In this document: in pieces, positions 37,419-49,400 of the stretch
Numbering within the stretch: position 1 is the first letter of the stretch
Layout of the letters: each line of letters begins with the position of its first letter
Assembly (NCBI RefSeq): GCF_000708755.2
Contig: NZ_JGVU02000002.1
Coordinates: 310,001-374,000, forward strand
Source: Metabacillus indicus LMG 22858
Lineage (GTDB): Bacteria; Bacillota; Bacilli; Bacillales; Bacillaceae
Direction of reading: 5' to 3'
DNA length: 64,000 nucleotides
Program-made: the position numbers and the translations under genes
Notes under the pieces: model-generated
What the model was told of the DNA's origin: nothing
What the model saw: the letters and a program-made list of their open reading frames with translations, nothing else
Database searches by the model: none

Positions 37419-38300
37419 ATGGCAATTACAGCTCAAATGGTAAAAGAATTACGCGAAAAAACTGGTGCAGGCATGATGGACTGCAAAAAAGCACTAACTG
37501 CAACAGAAGGCGATATGGAAAAAGCGATTGATTTCCTTCGCGAAAAAGGAATTGCATCTGCATCTAAAAAAGCAGACCGCGTTGCTGCTGAAGGTCTTGC
37601 TCTTGTTAAAGCGGAAGGCAACGAAGCAGTTATCCTTGAAGTAAACTCTGAAACGGACTTTGTTGCTAAAAACGAAGGCTTCAAAGAGCTTCTTGAAACA
37701 CTTGCTTCACATCTTCTTGCTAAAAAGCCTGCTGATCTTGAAGCGGCTCTTGCTTCAGAAATGGACAACGGCACAACTGTAAATGACTACATCAACTCTG
37801 CAATCGCTAAAATCGGCGAAAAGATCACTCTTCGCCGCTTTGATATCGTATCAAAAACAGACAGCGATGCATTCGGTTCTTACCTTCACATGGGCGGACG
37901 AATTGCCGTTCTTACTGTTCTTGAAGGAACAACTGACGAAGAGACAGCTAAAGACGTTGCTATGCACGTAGCGGCAGTCAACCCAAAATACATCGGCCGT
38001 GACGCTGTAAGCGAAGAAGAAGTAACGCGCGAGCGCGAAGTTCTTTCTCAGCAGGCTCTAAACGAAGGCAAGCCAGCTAACATCGTTGAAAAAATGGTTG
38101 AAGGCCGCCTTGGCAAATTCTTCGAAGAAATCTGCCTTCTTGAGCAGAACTTCGTTAAAAACCCGGATCTTAAAGTAAAACAATTTGTTGAGTCTAAAGG
38201 CGCAACAGTAAGAAGCTTTACTCGCTTTGAAGTAGGCGAAGGCATTGAAAAACGCCAGGATAACTTTGCTGAAGAAGTTATGAACCAAGTCAAAAAATAA
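37419..38300 (+). CDS. tsf: Elongation factor Ts
   Basis: 293 residues. The N-terminal UBA-like domain is followed by the [10 protein letters not shown] motif that contacts EF-Tu, then the core and a coiled coil. EF-Ts recycles EF-Tu by nucleotide exchange. The start [25 protein letters not shown] is diagnostic. AAGGAGG lies 11 bases before the ATG. Codon use is strongly biased, as in rpsB. It ends before the terminator at 38361. Confidence 0.98.
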   Translation: MAITAQMVKELREKTGAGMMDCKKALTATEGDMEKAIDFLREKGIASASKKADRVAAEGLALVKAEGNEAVILEVNSETDFVAKNEGFKELLETLASHLLAKKPADLEAALASEMDNGTTVNDYINSAIAKIGEKITLRRFDIVSKTDSDAFGSYLHMGGRIAVLTVLEGTTDEETAKDVAMHVAAVNPKYIGRDAVSEEEVTREREVLSQQALNEGKPANIVEKMVEGRLGKFFEEICLLEQNFVKNPDLKVKQFVESKGATVRSFTRFEVGEGIEKRQDNFAEEVMNQVKK

Positions 38301-38360
38301 TTCAGTCCGACATAAGGGAAAACAGCTGTTTTCCTTAATGAAGACGAGTAAATGAAAGAC

Positions 38361-38390
38361 AGGGAACACACTTCTGTGTTCCCTCTTTTT
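38361..38390 (+). terminator. Intrinsic terminator after tsf
   Basis: AGGGAACACA / TGTGTTCCCT with a 4-base loop and CTTTTT. A near-perfect palindromic element (AAAACAGCTGTTTT with flanks) lies just upstream at about 38315-38337. Confidence 0.9.
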
Positions 38391-38473
38391 GAAAAAGCCT
38401 GTTTCCCCGCTGGGTGAATACAGCTTGAATCATTTACATGCAGCGATTTACCTGAAAAGACTTGGAGGTCATT

Positions 38474-39196
38474 ATGAGCAAACCTAAATATAATCGTATC
38501 GTACTTAAATTGAGCGGAGAAGCGTTAGCTGGAACCGACAGCTTCGGCATTAAGCCTGCTGTCATTCAGTCCATTGCCAAACAAGTAAAAGAAATTGCAG
38601 AGCTTGGTGTTGAGGTGGCTGTAGTTGTAGGCGGCGGCAATATCTGGCGCGGCAAAATCGGCAGTGAAATGGGAATGGACCGTGCAACTGCTGACTATAT
38701 GGGAATGCTTGCTACGGTGATGAATTCACTTGCTCTGCAGGACAGCCTTGAAACGTTCGGCATCCAGACCCGCGTTCAGACTTCCATTGAAATGAGACAG
38801 GTTGCAGAACCGTATATCAGAAGAAAAGCAATCAGACACCTTGAGAAAAAGCGAGTTGTCATTTTTGCTGCAGGTACGGGAAACCCTTACTTCTCCACTG
38901 ATACAACAGCGGCGCTCCGGGCAGCAGAAATCGAAGCAGATGTGATTCTGATGGCTAAAAACAACGTTGACGGCGTCTACACAGCAGATCCAAAGAAAGA
39001 TGCATCCGCTGTGAAATACGAAACACTGTCTTACCTTGATGTATTGAAAGAAGGTCTGGAAGTGATGGATTCTACTGCTTCATCACTTTGCATGGACAAT
39101 GATATCCCGCTGATTGTTTTCTCTGTTATGGAAGAAGGCAACATTAAACGTGCAGTACTCGGCGAAAATATCGGAACAATTGTAAGGGGGAAATAA
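38474..39196 (+). CDS. pyrH: UMP kinase
   Basis: 240 residues from the ATG at 38474 (GGAGG 5-6 bases upstream); the upstream TTG at 38462 lies in the SD region. This is the hexameric amino-acid-kinase fold UMP kinase. [10 protein letters not shown] (about 11-20) binds phosphate, [11 protein letters not shown] is the nucleotide loop, and [16 protein letters not shown] follows. It phosphorylates UMP for pyrimidine nucleotide supply. The stop overlaps the first ATG of the ATGATG before frr. Confidence 0.97.
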   Translation: MSKPKYNRIVLKLSGEALAGTDSFGIKPAVIQSIAKQVKEIAELGVEVAVVVGGGNIWRGKIGSEMGMDRATADYMGMLATVMNSLALQDSLETFGIQTRVQTSIEMRQVAEPYIRRKAIRHLEKKRVVIFAAGTGNPYFSTDTTAALRAAEIEADVILMAKNNVDGVYTADPKKDASAVKYETLSYLDVLKEGLEVMDSTASSLCMDNDIPLIVFSVMEEGNIKRAVLGENIGTIVRGK

Positions 39197-39198
39197 TG

Positions 39199-39756
39199 AT
39201 GGCAAAACAAGTTCTTGCACAAGCAAAAGATAAAATGGAAAAAGCGGTATCTGCCTATAACAGAGAGCTTTCAACCGTTCGCGCAGGCCGTGCAAATGCA
39301 TCTCTTCTTGATAAAATTGTCGTAGATTACTACGGTGCGCCTACACCGGTCAACCAGCTTGCTTCTATTAACACACCTGAAGCAAGACTGCTTGTGATCC
39401 AGCCTTACGACAAAACAGTACTCGGCGAAATCGAAAAAGCTATCCTGAAATCTGATCTTGGATTAAATCCTACAAACGACGGTTCTTTAATCCGGCTTGC
39501 TATTCCGGCCCTTACTGAAGAGCGCCGCAAAGAGCTTGCTAAACTTGTAAAGAAGTATGCTGAAGAAGCAAAAGTTGCCGTCCGCAATGTGCGCCGGGAT
39601 GCAAACGACGATTTGAAAAAGCTTGAGAAAAATGGCGAAATCACAGAAGATGAGCTTCGCACAAACAATGATCAAGTTCAAAAAACGACGGATGAGTTCA
39701 TCAGCAAAATTGACGCTATTGCAAAAGATAAAGAAAAAGAAATCATGGAAGTTTAA
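39199..39756 (+). CDS. frr: Ribosome recycling factor
   Basis: 185 residues from the second ATG (39199), matching B. subtilis length and spacing to [38 protein letters not shown] is the conserved start of the family, with the RRF three-helix bundle at both ends. It splits post-termination ribosomes with EF-G. An intrinsic terminator follows. Confidence 0.97.
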   Translation: MAKQVLAQAKDKMEKAVSAYNRELSTVRAGRANASLLDKIVVDYYGAPTPVNQLASINTPEARLLVIQPYDKTVLGEIEKAILKSDLGLNPTNDGSLIRLAIPALTEERRKELAKLVKKYAEEAKVAVRNVRRDANDDLKKLEKNGEITEDELRTNNDQVQKTTDEFISKIDAIAKDKEKEIMEV

Positions 39757-39791
39757 GTTAAAAATCTGTACAATGGAATTGTGCTCAAAAG

Positions 39792-39820
39792 ACCCTCTTA
39801 TGTTTACAGGGGGTTTTTTT
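39792..39820 (+). terminator. Intrinsic terminator after frr
   Basis: ACCCTC / GGGGGT (one G-U) with an 11-base loop, then TTTTTTT. It separates frr from uppS. Confidence 0.75.
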
Positions 39821-39886
39821 GTTAATACTGTTAACACCGCTGCAGTATATGAGACCGCAGAATGTTACGGGTGATGGAGGAATCAC

Positions 39887-40660
39887 ATGCTGGGCAAACT
39901 GAAAAATTGGAGAAATCCTAACCGGGAACTGTCTGTTACCTCAAAAGATGACTTGATCAAACGGGGAATACCTGAACATATTGCCATTATTATGGACGGA
40001 AATGGGAGATGGGCCAAAAAACGCGCACTTCCAAGGATTGCCGGACACCATGAAGGCATGAAGACAGTAAGAAAAATCACAAAGCTTTCCAATGAGCTCG
40101 GTGTAAAGGCTCTTACTCTATATGCTTTTTCAACGGAAAACTGGAAACGCCCAAAGTCTGAAGTCGATTACCTGATGAAGCTTCCTGAAGAGTTTCTCGG
40201 AACTTTTTTGCCTGAGCTGATTGAGGAAAATGTTCAGGTCAGAATTATTGGCGACGAATCCAAAATACCGGCGCATACGCTGCGCGCTGTGCAAAAAGCA
40301 AAAGAGGAAACAGGATCCAATAACGGACTTATTTTAAATTTTGCCTTGAATTACGGAAGCCGGGCGGAGATGATTCATGCTGTCCGCGGCATGGTTGAAG
40401 ATGCAGAAAACGGCGAATTAAAGATTGAAGACATAAGTGAAGAGCTGTTTTCAAGTTATTTAATGACAAGCGGAATGAAGGATCCTGATTTACTGATCCG
40501 GACAAGCGGGGAAATCAGGCTGAGCAACTTCATGCTATGGCAGCTTGCCTACTCGGAATTCGTCTTTACAGATGTTCTCTGGCCTGATTTCAGCGAAGAT
40601 CACCTTATTTCAGCCATTGATGAATATCAGCACAGAGGCAGAAGGTTTGGTGGATTGTAA
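39887..40660 (+). CDS. uppS: Undecaprenyl diphosphate synthase
   Basis: 257 residues. Cis-prenyltransferase signature IAIIMDGNGRWAKKR has the catalytic D37. LTLYAFSTENWKRP, DLLIRTSGEIRLSNFMLWQLAYSEFVF (region near 200-225) and the WPDF end are typical. It makes the C55 lipid carrier for peptidoglycan and teichoic acids. GATGGAGG precedes the ATG. In B. subtilis cdsA follows directly, but here the next gene is dxr after about 110 bases. Confidence 0.97.
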   Translation: MLGKLKNWRNPNRELSVTSKDDLIKRGIPEHIAIIMDGNGRWAKKRALPRIAGHHEGMKTVRKITKLSNELGVKALTLYAFSTENWKRPKSEVDYLMKLPEEFLGTFLPELIEENVQVRIIGDESKIPAHTLRAVQKAKEETGSNNGLILNFALNYGSRAEMIHAVRGMVEDAENGELKIEDISEELFSSYLMTSGMKDPDLLIRTSGEIRLSNFMLWQLAYSEFVFTDVLWPDFSEDHLISAIDEYQHRGRRFGGL

Positions 40661-40665
40661 AGATC

Positions 40666-40690
40666 ATCCCTGGTTTATCATCCAGGGATT
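40666..40690 (+). terminator. Stem-loop after uppS
   Basis: ATCCCTGG (40666-40673) pairs perfectly with CCAGGGAT (40682-40689) around an 8-base loop. The following TATACATAATTT is a weak T-tract. It lies where cdsA would begin in related genomes. Confidence 0.55.
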
Positions 40691-40773
40691 ATACATAATT
40701 TGAGAGGTGCAGGCGCACGTTATTTGCACAATCCAGATATACAGAGATCTGCAGCAGAGGAATGGGGAGTGAC

Positions 40774-41922
40774 ATGGTGAAGAGAATCAGTTTATTGGGG
40801 GCAACGGGCTCGATCGGACAGCAGACACTTGATGTCATTAAAGCTCATCCGGAACAATTTCAGCTAGTTTCCATGTCTTTTGGAAGCAACCTTACTTTAG
40901 GCAGAAAAGCAATTATTGAGTTTTCGCCCCGTTTAGTAAATGTAAATGACTTTGATGCATATACACAGCTGAAAAGTGAATTTCCGGATGTGTCCTTTGC
41001 TTTTGGCGAAGAAGGCCTGATTGAAGCTGCCGTTTTGCCTGAAGCAGACATCCTGGTCAATGCTGTTATGGGGAGCGTCGGTCTTCTGCCGACATTAAAA
41101 GCAATTGAATGCAAAAAAACAATCGCCATTGCCAATAAAGAAACACTTGTAACGGCGGGCCATCTTGTAACGGCTCATGCAAAAACATACAATGTGGAGC
41201 TCTTGCCTGTAGACAGCGAGCATTCAGCTATTTTTCAGTGTCTTCAGGGAGAGAATCCAAAATCTTTGGAGCGGCTTATTATTACTGCTTCTGGAGGGAG
41301 CTTCCGCGACAGGAAGCGGGAGGACCTTGAAAATGTCACTGTGGAAGAAGCCCTAAACCATCCGAACTGGTCGATGGGAGCTAAAATCACGATTGACTCT
41401 GCAACAATGATGAACAAAGGTCTTGAAGTCATTGAGGCGCACTGGCTGTTTGACCTGCCGTATGAAAAGATCGATGTGCTGCTGCACAAAGAAAGCATTA
41501 TCCATTCCATGGCTGAATTCCATGACCGGAGCGTCATTGCCCAGCTTGGAACACCTGATATGAGAGTGCCGATTCAATATGCCCTGTCTTATCCTGAACG
41601 ATTGCCGATGCCGGATACGAAACAGCTGAATTTATGGGAGGCGGGCAAGCTTCACTTTGAAAAAGCCGATTTTGAACGGTACCGCTGCTTACAATTCGCT
41701 TATGATTCAGGTAAAATTGGAGGAACAATGCCGACTGTCCTGAACGCAGCAAATGAAGAAGCTGTGGCCGCTTTTCTGAAAGGGAAAATTAAGTTTCTTC
41801 AAATTGAAGACCTGATTGAGAGGGCACTTTCAAAACATTGTGTGATAACAGACCCGAATCTGCATATCATTCAAGAAGTGGACAAAGAGACAAGAGAATT
41901 TGTTCAATCATTCTATTCATAA
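40774..41922 (+). CDS. dxr: 1-deoxy-D-xylulose 5-phosphate reductoisomerase
   Basis: 382 residues from the ATG at 40774 (GGGGAG upstream); the ATG at 40762 is almost on top of its own SD. The NADPH-binding motif [17 protein letters not shown] is near residues 5-21. [24 protein letters not shown] and [20 protein letters not shown]-type motifs are present. It catalyses the second step of the MEP isoprenoid pathway, and uppS upstream uses its products. It is spaced 15 bases from rasP. Confidence 0.97.
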   Translation: MVKRISLLGATGSIGQQTLDVIKAHPEQFQLVSMSFGSNLTLGRKAIIEFSPRLVNVNDFDAYTQLKSEFPDVSFAFGEEGLIEAAVLPEADILVNAVMGSVGLLPTLKAIECKKTIAIANKETLVTAGHLVTAHAKTYNVELLPVDSEHSAIFQCLQGENPKSLERLIITASGGSFRDRKREDLENVTVEEALNHPNWSMGAKITIDSATMMNKGLEVIEAHWLFDLPYEKIDVLLHKESIIHSMAEFHDRSVIAQLGTPDMRVPIQYALSYPERLPMPDTKQLNLWEAGKLHFEKADFERYRCLQFAYDSGKIGGTMPTVLNAANEEAVAAFLKGKIKFLQIEDLIERALSKHCVITDPNLHIIQEVDKETREFVQSFYS

Positions 41923-41937
41923 AGGTGGTCATGAAAC

Positions 41938-43200
41938 GTGAATACCGTTTTGGCGTTTGTTGTTATTTTTGGGGCGCTCGTTTTCTTTCACGAGCTGGGA
42001 CATCTCGTTTTAGCTAAACGTGCGGGTATTCTTTGCCGTGAGTTTGCGATTGGATTCGGCCCGAAAATCTTTTCTTTTACAAAAAATGAGACGGTCTATA
42101 CGATCAGACTTCTTCCTTTAGGCGGATTTGTCCGGATGGCCGGCGAAGACCCTGAAATGATAGAGGTTAAGCCCGGCTATAACGTCGGACTTCTCTTTAA
42201 CAAACAGGATCAAGTTGAAAAAATCATTCTCAATAATAAAGAGAAATACCCCCGTGCAAGAGTCATAGAAGTCGAACAGGCAGACCTTGAGCACAAAATG
42301 TTCATCTCAGGGTATGAACAGGGCGAAGAAGATGAAGTGCTCAAGCATTTCGATGTCAGTGAGCGTTCATTTTTTATCGTAGATGGATCAGAAGTTCAAA
42401 TTGCACCGTATAACCGCCAGTTCGGTTCGAAAACACTCGGCCAGAGAACGGCTGCGATTATTGCAGGCCCGCTGATGAACTTTATCCTTGCATTTGTCCT
42501 GCTTTTCTCTCTGGGTTTCATTCAGGGGGCTCCAATAGACGAGCCGATCCTTGGAAAATTGACAGAGGACGGCTCTGCCGCTGAGTCAGGTTTAAAAGAG
42601 GGAGATGAGATCACAGCCATTGAGGGCAAAGTGATGTCTTCCTGGAAGCAGGTAGTATCTGTTATTCAGTCAAATCCTGAACAGGAGCTTACCTTCAGCG
42701 TAAACCGCGGCGGGCAGGACCTTGAAATCGAGGTCATACCTGAAGCGAGCAAAATCGGTGAGGAAACCATCGGCAGAATCGGAGCCTACAATCCGGTTGA
42801 AAAATCGTTTATCGGTTCACTGACTTACGGTGTCACAGAAACATTTAACTGGACAAAAGAAATTGTCCTCGGTCTTGGCAAGCTGATCACAGGCCAGTTT
42901 TCCATTGATATGCTTTCAGGTCCTGTCGGCATTTATGACATGACAGATCAAGTAGCAAAAACAGGCGTCATTAATTTGATGAGCTGGGCTGCGATCCTGA
43001 GCATTAATCTCGGTATCGTCAACCTTCTTCCAATTCCGGCACTTGACGGCGGAAGACTGCTCTTTTTCCTTGTTGAAGCGCTTAGAGGGAAACCGATTGA
43101 CCGCCAGAAAGAGGGCGTTGTCCATTTTATCGGGTTTGCGCTGCTTATGCTCCTGATGCTCGTCGTAACGTGGAATGACATTCAGCGATTCTTTTTATAA
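41938..43200 (+). CDS. rasP: Site-2 intramembrane zinc protease RasP (RseP)
   Basis: 420 residues from the GTG at 41938 (AAAGGTGG upstream). The zinc motif H18-E-L-G-H22 is in the first membrane helix. A PDZ domain (about 190-275) follows the second helix. The third metal ligand is in LLPIPALDGGRLLFF. C-terminal helices complete four segments. In B. subtilis it cleaves RsiW and other anti-sigma or peptide substrates within the membrane. Position between dxr and proS is standard. Confidence 0.96.
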   Translation: MNTVLAFVVIFGALVFFHELGHLVLAKRAGILCREFAIGFGPKIFSFTKNETVYTIRLLPLGGFVRMAGEDPEMIEVKPGYNVGLLFNKQDQVEKIILNNKEKYPRARVIEVEQADLEHKMFISGYEQGEEDEVLKHFDVSERSFFIVDGSEVQIAPYNRQFGSKTLGQRTAAIIAGPLMNFILAFVLLFSLGFIQGAPIDEPILGKLTEDGSAAESGLKEGDEITAIEGKVMSSWKQVVSVIQSNPEQELTFSVNRGGQDLEIEVIPEASKIGEETIGRIGAYNPVEKSFIGSLTYGVTETFNWTKEIVLGLGKLITGQFSIDMLSGPVGIYDMTDQVAKTGVINLMSWAAILSINLGIVNLLPIPALDGGRLLFFLVEALRGKPIDRQKEGVVHFIGFALLMLLMLVVTWNDIQRFFL

Positions 43201-43259
43201 AACCGGCTGCAGCCAGCTGAAAAAAGCGAGTTTTGAATACTTAAATAGAGGTGCTTTAG

Positions 43260-44963
43260 ATGAAACAGAGTATGACGTTTATTCCTACTTTAAGAGAAGT
43301 GCCTGCAGATGCGGATATTAAAAGCCACCAGCTTTTGCTCCGCGCAGGCTACATGCGGCAAAATGCGAGCGGAATCTACAGTTATTTGCCGCTTGCCTCT
43401 ATTGTTCTGAAAAAAATTGAGCAGATTGTACGCGAAGAGATGAATCGTGCAGGCTCAGCCGAACTGCTTATGCCTGCACTCCAGCAATCAGAACTTTGGC
43501 AGGAATCCGGCAGATGGTACACATACGGCCCTGAGCTTATGAGAATGAAAGACAGGCACAGCCGTGAATTTGCGCTTGGCGCCACACATGAAGAGGTTAT
43601 TACATCTCTTGTGCGCGACGAAGTTAAGTCCTATAAAAGACTTCCTTTGAATCTGTATCAGATTCAGTCAAAATTCAGGGATGAAAAGCGTCCACGCTTC
43701 GGACTTCTGCGCGGACGGGAGTTCATTATGAAAGATGCCTATTCTTTCCATGCCTCATTTGAAAGTCTTGATGAAGTGTATGAAAAGATGTTTCAGGCAT
43801 ACAGCAATGTGTTTTCACGCTGCGGCTTAAACTACCGGGCAGTTATTGCTGATTCAGGCGCCATGGGCGGAAAGGACACCCATGAGTTCATGGTTTTATC
43901 TGACGTCGGCGAAGATACCATTGCCTATTCAGACACATCGTCCTATGCTGCCAATGTCGAGATGGCTCCTGTTATTACTCAATACGAGAAAAGCAGTGAA
44001 GAACAGCAGGAACTTGTCAAAACAGAAACACCGGATCAAAGAACGATTGATGATGTAGCGCAGTACCTGAACGTTGAAAAAGAGAAGCTGATTAAATCTC
44101 TTGTGTTTAAAGTGGACGAGAAATTTGTGATGGTGCTTGCACGCGGCGATCACGAAATCAATGATATTAAAATCAAAAACCTTTACGGGGCCTCAGTTGT
44201 TGAACTTGCGACACCTGAAGAAACGAAGCAGGCGGCAGGAGTTCTGCCAGGCTTTGTCGGCCCGGTGGGAGCAGATTCGAAAATTGAGATTATTGCCGAT
44301 CATGCGGTGCAGTCCGTTGTAAACGGAGTTTGTGGCGCCGGTGAAGAGAATTATCACTATACAGGCGTTAATCTCGACCGTGATGCAACTGTCAGCCAGT
44401 ATGCTGACCTTCGTTTCATTGAAGAGGGAGACGCTTCACCGGACGGAGAAGGAACGATCCAGTTTGCCAAAGGAATTGAAGTGGGACATGTATTCAAACT
44501 TGGAACCCGCTACAGTGAAGCAATGAATGCGACGTTCCTTGATGAAAACGGCAGAGCGCAGCCGATGATTATGGGCTGTTACGGCATTGGAGTTTCAAGA
44601 ACACTCGCTGCTATTGTTGAGCAGTATAATGACGATAAGGGGATTGTCTGGCCGGCTGCTGTTGCGCCGTTCCAAGTCCACCTGATCACAGCAAATGCAA
44701 AACAGGATGCGCAGTCTTCACTCGGCGAAAAACTGTATGCGGAGCTTTTGGAGGCTGGATTTGAAGTTCTTTATGATGACAGAATCGAACGCGCAGGGGT
44801 TAAATTTGCCGACTCTGACCTTATAGGCATTCCTGTCAGAATCGTAGTTGGAAAACAGGCCGAAGACGGCATCGTGGAAGTAAAAGAGCGGAAAACAGGA
44901 GAGGGTATGGACGTATCTCTCGCAGATCTGCATGAAACAATTTCACGGCTGCTTCAGAAGTAA
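43260..44963 (+). CDS. proS: Prolyl-tRNA synthetase
   Basis: 567 residues, bacterial type with the YbaK-like editing insertion between motifs 2 and 3 (about 235-385). The N-terminal class II core starts [42 protein letters not shown]. Motif 2 is [26 protein letters not shown]. Motif 3 lies in [14 protein letters not shown], and the anticodon-binding domain is at the end. The ribosome site is GAGGTG. Confidence 0.98.
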   Translation: MKQSMTFIPTLREVPADADIKSHQLLLRAGYMRQNASGIYSYLPLASIVLKKIEQIVREEMNRAGSAELLMPALQQSELWQESGRWYTYGPELMRMKDRHSREFALGATHEEVITSLVRDEVKSYKRLPLNLYQIQSKFRDEKRPRFGLLRGREFIMKDAYSFHASFESLDEVYEKMFQAYSNVFSRCGLNYRAVIADSGAMGGKDTHEFMVLSDVGEDTIAYSDTSSYAANVEMAPVITQYEKSSEEQQELVKTETPDQRTIDDVAQYLNVEKEKLIKSLVFKVDEKFVMVLARGDHEINDIKIKNLYGASVVELATPEETKQAAGVLPGFVGPVGADSKIEIIADHAVQSVVNGVCGAGEENYHYTGVNLDRDATVSQYADLRFIEEGDASPDGEGTIQFAKGIEVGHVFKLGTRYSEAMNATFLDENGRAQPMIMGCYGIGVSRTLAAIVEQYNDDKGIVWPAAVAPFQVHLITANAKQDAQSSLGEKLYAELLEAGFEVLYDDRIERAGVKFADSDLIGIPVRIVVGKQAEDGIVEVKERKTGEGMDVSLADLHETISRLLQK

Positions 44964-44989
44964 AACCTGTGATGCCAATAGTTCATCTA

Positions 44990-45051
44990 TGGTATGATAG
45001 AGTAAGTGAATAACAAATTGACAAGGTACCCCGCTTCGTGCGAGGTACCTT
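44990..45051 (+). promoter_or_regulatory. Candidate extended -10 promoter and leader hairpin of polC
   Basis: TGG-TATGAT (44990-44998) is an extended -10; no convincing -35 is seen. Downstream, AAGGTACCCCGC / GCGAGGTACCTT (45023-45051, one mismatch, TTCGT loop) forms a stable hairpin without a T-tract. It falls within the likely 5' leader, about 40 bases before the polC start, and contains two copies of GGTACC. Confidence 0.45.
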
Positions 45052-45092
45052 CAATTATGATGGAAAAAGTTTCAAGGAGGGAAAAATCAGAC

Positions 45093-48000
45093 ATGCAAGA
45101 AGAGCGTCTCAAGGCTCAAAAAGAACGATTTCACCTTCTGCTTCAGCAAATCGGGCTGACAGAAGATACGGTTTACCCGTTTTTCTCTGAAGGTGCCATT
45201 ACAAAACTGACTGTTTTAAAGCAGCAGAAAAAATGGGAGTTTCAGTTTTCCTTTCAAAAAATCCTCCCATTTGATGCATACCGCCTTTTTCAGGCAAAGC
45301 TGACAAAAGCATTTTCTCATATTGCAGATGTAACCTTTCAGCTGACGGTAAAGGATCAGTCGTTCAATGAAAAACTCGTTGCAGACTACTGGTCGGTTTG
45401 TGTTCAGGAGCTTGAGGGAATCTCTCCTCCCATGCTGTCTCTTTTAAATGAACAGACTCCTGAAGTGCAGGGGGTCAAACTGATCATTAAAACGAAAAAT
45501 GAAACAGAAGCAATGGCCATTAAGAAAAAATATACACCGCTGCTTCAGGACAGCTTTTCGCAGTACGGGTTTCCGTCCCTGCAATTCGATACGAAAACGA
45601 CTATTTCGAAAGAAGAAATCGCACAGTTCCAGGAAAAGAAAAAACTCGAGGATCAGGAAAAAGTCATGCTCGCCATCACCGAAATGGAGAAGAAAGACAA
45701 AGAGCAGGATGAAGCTCCGCAAGGTCCGCTGATGATCGGATATGCGATAAAAAATGACGAAGAAATTAAGCAGATTGATACAATCGAAGATGAAGAGCGC
45801 CGCATCACCGTACAAGGATATGTGTTTGATGCAGAAACAAGAGAATTGAGGAGCGGCAGAACGCTCAGCACCTTTAAAATAACAGACTACACAAACTCCA
45901 TCCTCGTGAAAATGTTTGCCCGTGATAAAGAAGATGCGGCACTCCTTCAAACATTGAAAAAGGGCATGTGGGTGAAAGTGCGCGGAAGCATCCAAAACGA
46001 TACGTTTGTAAGAGATCTTGTCATGATTGCAAATGATATCAACGAGATCAAACCGGAAGTCAGACAGGATACTTCGGAAGAAAAGCGGATCGAACTTCAT
46101 CTTCACAGTCCGATGAGCCAGATGGATGCTGTATCATCAGTAGGCTCGCTTGTCGGACAAGCTAAAAAGTGGGGCCATCCCGCAATTGCGATTACAGATC
46201 ATGCAGTGGCGCAGTCTTTCCCTGAAGCCTATTCGGCAGGAAAGAAAAACGGCATCAAGATTCTGTACGGCGTGGAAATCAATCTGGTGGATGACGGAGT
46301 TCCGATTGCCTACAACCCGCAGGACCGCTTTTTGCCTGAAGCAACCTATGTTGTTTTTGACGTTGAGACGACAGGTCTTTCCGCTGTTTATGACACAATT
46401 ATTGAACTCGCTGCGGTCAAAATCAAAAACGGCGAGATCATTGACCGGTTTGAGTCATTCGCCAATCCCCATCACCGGCTGTCGGCTACTACGATTGATT
46501 TGACGGGGATCACTGATGATATGGTGGCAAACGCCCCGAATGTGGATGAAGTGCTTCGCCGGTTTAAAGAGTGGACCGGGGACGACATCCTCGTTGCGCA
46601 CAATGCAAGCTTTGATATGGGCTTTTTGAATGTAGGCTATAAAAAGCTGCTTGGCACCGGGAAGGCTGCAAATCCGGTCATAGATACGCTTGAGCTTGGA
46701 CGCTTCCTTTATCCCGAGATGAAAAGCCACAGGCTGAACACACTTGCCAAGAAATTTGACATTGAGCTTACCCAGCATCACCGTGCCATTTATGATGCTG
46801 AAGCAACTGGATATCTGCTATTGCGCATGCTCAAGGATGCAGCTGAAAAGGGAATTGAGAATCACCTTCAGCTTAATGACAATATGGGCCAGGGCAATGC
46901 TTACCAGCGGGCGCGTCCGTATCATGCCATCCTTCTTGCCCAGAATGAAACGGGACTGAAAAACCTGTTTAAACTCGTTTCCATGTCGCATATAGATTAC
47001 TTCTACAGAGTTGCGCGCATCCCGAGATCTCAGCTTGTCAAACACCGGGAAGGGATTATTGTCGGATCGGCGTGCGACCGCGGTGAAGTATTTGAAGGCA
47101 TGATGCAAAAATCGCCTGAAGAAGTGGAAGACATTGCAGCATTTTATGACTACATTGAAGTTCAGCCGCCAGAGGTATACCGTCATTTAATCCAAATGGA
47201 ATATATAAGGGATGAAATGGCGCTGAAAGAGATCATCTCAAACCTTGTCAGCCTTGGCGAAAAGCTTGAAAAGCCTGTTGTTGCAACAGGAAACGTACAT
47301 TATCTTCAGCCGGAGGATAAGATTTACCGGAAAATCCTCGTAAGTTCGCAGGGCGGGGCAAATCCGCTTAACCGTCATGAGCTTCCGAATGTGCATTTCC
47401 GTTCAACGAACGAGATGCTTGACTGCTTTGATTTTCTCGGAAAAGAAAAAGCGCGTGAAATTGTCATTGACAACACTCATAAAGTATCAGCTATGGTCGA
47501 TGACATTAAACCGATCAAGGACGACCTGTATACGCCGAAAATTGAAGGGGCAGACCAGGAAATCCGCGATATGAGCTACGGCATGGCGAGAAGCATCTAT
47601 GGAGACGATCTCCCGGAAATTGTGGAAGCAAGACTTGAAAAAGAATTAAAGAGCATCATCGGCCATGGGTTCGCGGTTATTTACCTCATTTCCCATAAGC
47701 TTGTTAAAAAATCGCTTGATGACGGCTATCTAGTAGGATCCAGGGGTTCCGTCGGATCGTCGCTCGTTGCAACGATGACGGAAATAACCGAAGTGAATCC
47801 TCTGCCGCCGCATTATGTCTGCCCTGACTGCAAGCACTCGGAATTTTTCAACGACGGATCTGTCGGATCGGGTTTTGACCTTCCGAACAAGGATTGTCCG
47901 GAATGCGGGGCAAAATATCATAAAGACGGCCATGACATCCCGTTTGAAACGTTCCTTGGATTTAAAGGAGATAAAGTTCCTGATATCGATTTGAACTTTT

Positions 48001-49400
48001 CAGGAGAATACCAGCCAAGAGCCCACAACTACACAAAAGAGCTGTTTGGCGAAGATAATGTATACCGTGCAGGAACAATCGGCACCGTGGCCGAGAAAAC
48101 GGCTTACGGCTATGTCAAGGGATATGCGGGTGATAACAACCTCATGCTCCGGAATGCAGAAGTTGACCGTCTCGTGCAGGGCTGCACAGGCGTAAAACGG
48201 AGCACAGGGCAGCATCCGGGCGGTATTATCGTAGTTCCTGACTATATGGACATTTACGATTTTTCACCGATTCAGTTTCCGGCAGATGCCACCGGTGCGG
48301 AATGGAAAACAACTCACTTTGACTTCCATTCCATTCACGACAATCTTCTGAAGCTTGATATCCTCGGACACGATGATCCGACGGTCATCAGGATGCTTCA
48401 GGACCTGAGCGGGATAGATCCAAAAACCATTCCGACAGACGACAAAGAAGTCATGAAGATCTTCAGCGGGACAGAATCACTCGGCGTAACGGAAGAGCAG
48501 ATCATGTGTAAAACCGGCACCCTTGGCATTCCCGAATTCGGAACAAGGTTTGTCCGCCAGATGCTTGAAGATACGAAACCGACAACCTTTTCAGAGCTTG
48601 TCCAAATATCGGGCCTTTCTCATGGAACAGATGTATGGCTTGGCAATGCGCAGGAGCTTATTCATGACAACACATGCACCCTGAGCGAAGTAATCGGTTG
48701 CCGCGATGACATTATGGTTTACTTGATTTATCAGGGGCTTGATCCATCGTTTGCTTTTAAAATCATGGAATCTGTCCGAAAAGGAAAAGGACTGACGCCT
48801 GAGATGGTTGAAGAGATGAAAAAAAACAATGTGCCTGACTGGTATATTGGCTCCTGCCTGAAAATCAAATATATGTTCCCTAAGGCCCACGCAGCTGCCT
48901 ATGTATTAATGGCAGTCCGAATCGCTTATTTTAAAGTCCATCATGCGCTTCTTTATTATTCTGCTTATTTTACAGTCCGTGCAGATGATTTTGATGTAGA
49001 AAGCATGGCAAAGGGCTCTGCTGCAATCAGAGCGAGAATTGAGGAGATCAACCAGAAAGGGCTTGAAGCATCTCCTAAGGAAAAAAGTTTGCTGACTGTC
49101 CTTGAACTGGCTCTTGAAATGTGCGAACGGGGGTACTCCTTCCAGAAGGTCGATCTTTACCGCTCAAGTGCAACAGATTTTCTGATCGACGGCAATTCGC
49201 TCATCCCGCCTTTTAATTCCATTCCGGGACTTGGGACAAATGCCGCCATCAACATTGTAAAAGCAAGAGAAGAAGGGGAGTTCCTTTCAAAAGAAGACCT
49301 TCAGCAGCGGGGAAAAGTATCCAAGACGATCATCGAGTACCTGACCAACCAGGGATGTCTTGAGTCGCTCCCTGACCAGAATCAGCTTTCGCTGTTTTAA
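45093..49400 (+). CDS. polC: DNA polymerase III alpha subunit, Gram-positive type PolC
   Basis: 1435 residues from the ATG at 45093, which has AAGGAGG 12 bases upstream and gives the family length (about 1437). The frame opens 29 codons earlier through the leader hairpin. Domains in order: N-terminal region, OB fold (about 230-310), PHP domain split by the exonuclease (HLH at 336-338), proofreading exonuclease with FDVETTG (422-428), the Cys4 zinc finger of the palm region (CPDC, CPEC) and the catalytic [13 protein letters not shown]. The C-terminal NQLSLF is a sliding-clamp binding motif. It is the replicative polymerase. Confidence 0.98.
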   Translation: MQEERLKAQKERFHLLLQQIGLTEDTVYPFFSEGAITKLTVLKQQKKWEFQFSFQKILPFDAYRLFQAKLTKAFSHIADVTFQLTVKDQSFNEKLVADYWSVCVQELEGISPPMLSLLNEQTPEVQGVKLIIKTKNETEAMAIKKKYTPLLQDSFSQYGFPSLQFDTKTTISKEEIAQFQEKKKLEDQEKVMLAITEMEKKDKEQDEAPQGPLMIGYAIKNDEEIKQIDTIEDEERRITVQGYVFDAETRELRSGRTLSTFKITDYTNSILVKMFARDKEDAALLQTLKKGMWVKVRGSIQNDTFVRDLVMIANDINEIKPEVRQDTSEEKRIELHLHSPMSQMDAVSSVGSLVGQAKKWGHPAIAITDHAVAQSFPEAYSAGKKNGIKILYGVEINLVDDGVPIAYNPQDRFLPEATYVVFDVETTGLSAVYDTIIELAAVKIKNGEIIDRFESFANPHHRLSATTIDLTGITDDMVANAPNVDEVLRRFKEWTGDDILVAHNASFDMGFLNVGYKKLLGTGKAANPVIDTLELGRFLYPEMKSHRLNTLAKKFDIELTQHHRAIYDAEATGYLLLRMLKDAAEKGIENHLQLNDNMGQGNAYQRARPYHAILLAQNETGLKNLFKLVSMSHIDYFYRVARIPRSQLVKHREGIIVGSACDRGEVFEGMMQKSPEEVEDIAAFYDYIEVQPPEVYRHLIQMEYIRDEMALKEIISNLVSLGEKLEKPVVATGNVHYLQPEDKIYRKILVSSQGGANPLNRHELPNVHFRSTNEMLDCFDFLGKEKAREIVIDNTHKVSAMVDDIKPIKDDLYTPKIEGADQEIRDMSYGMARSIYGDDLPEIVEARLEKELKSIIGHGFAVIYLISHKLVKKSLDDGYLVGSRGSVGSSLVATMTEITEVNPLPPHYVCPDCKHSEFFNDGSVGSGFDLPNKDCPECGAKYHKDGHDIPFETFLGFKGDKVPDIDLNFSGEYQPRAHNYTKELFGEDNVYRAGTIGTVAEKTAYGYVKGYAGDNNLMLRNAEVDRLVQGCTGVKRSTGQHPGGIIVVPDYMDIYDFSPIQFPADATGAEWKTTHFDFHSIHDNLLKLDILGHDDPTVIRMLQDLSGIDPKTIPTDDKEVMKIFSGTESLGVTEEQIMCKTGTLGIPEFGTRFVRQMLEDTKPTTFSELVQISGLSHGTDVWLGNAQELIHDNTCTLSEVIGCRDDIMVYLIYQGLDPSFAFKIMESVRKGKGLTPEMVEEMKKNNVPDWYIGSCLKIKYMFPKAHAAAYVLMAVRIAYFKVHHALLYYSAYFTVRADDFDVESMAKGSAAIRARIEEINQKGLEASPKEKSLLTVLELALEMCERGYSFQKVDLYRSSATDFLIDGNSLIPPFNSIPGLGTNAAINIVKAREEGEFLSKEDLQQRGKVSKTIIEYLTNQGCLESLPDQNQLSLF

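Noticed and set aside
38391-38473. Promoter in front of pyrH (TTGAAT at 38425-38430)
   Set aside because: No -10 at the correct spacing (TTTACC is the nearest).
45444-46106. 220-codon open frame on the - strand
   Set aside because: It lies wholly inside polC, antisense to the N-terminal and OB region. Its composition (Phe/Cys/Ile-rich) is that of an antisense shadow, and it has no SD or family motif.
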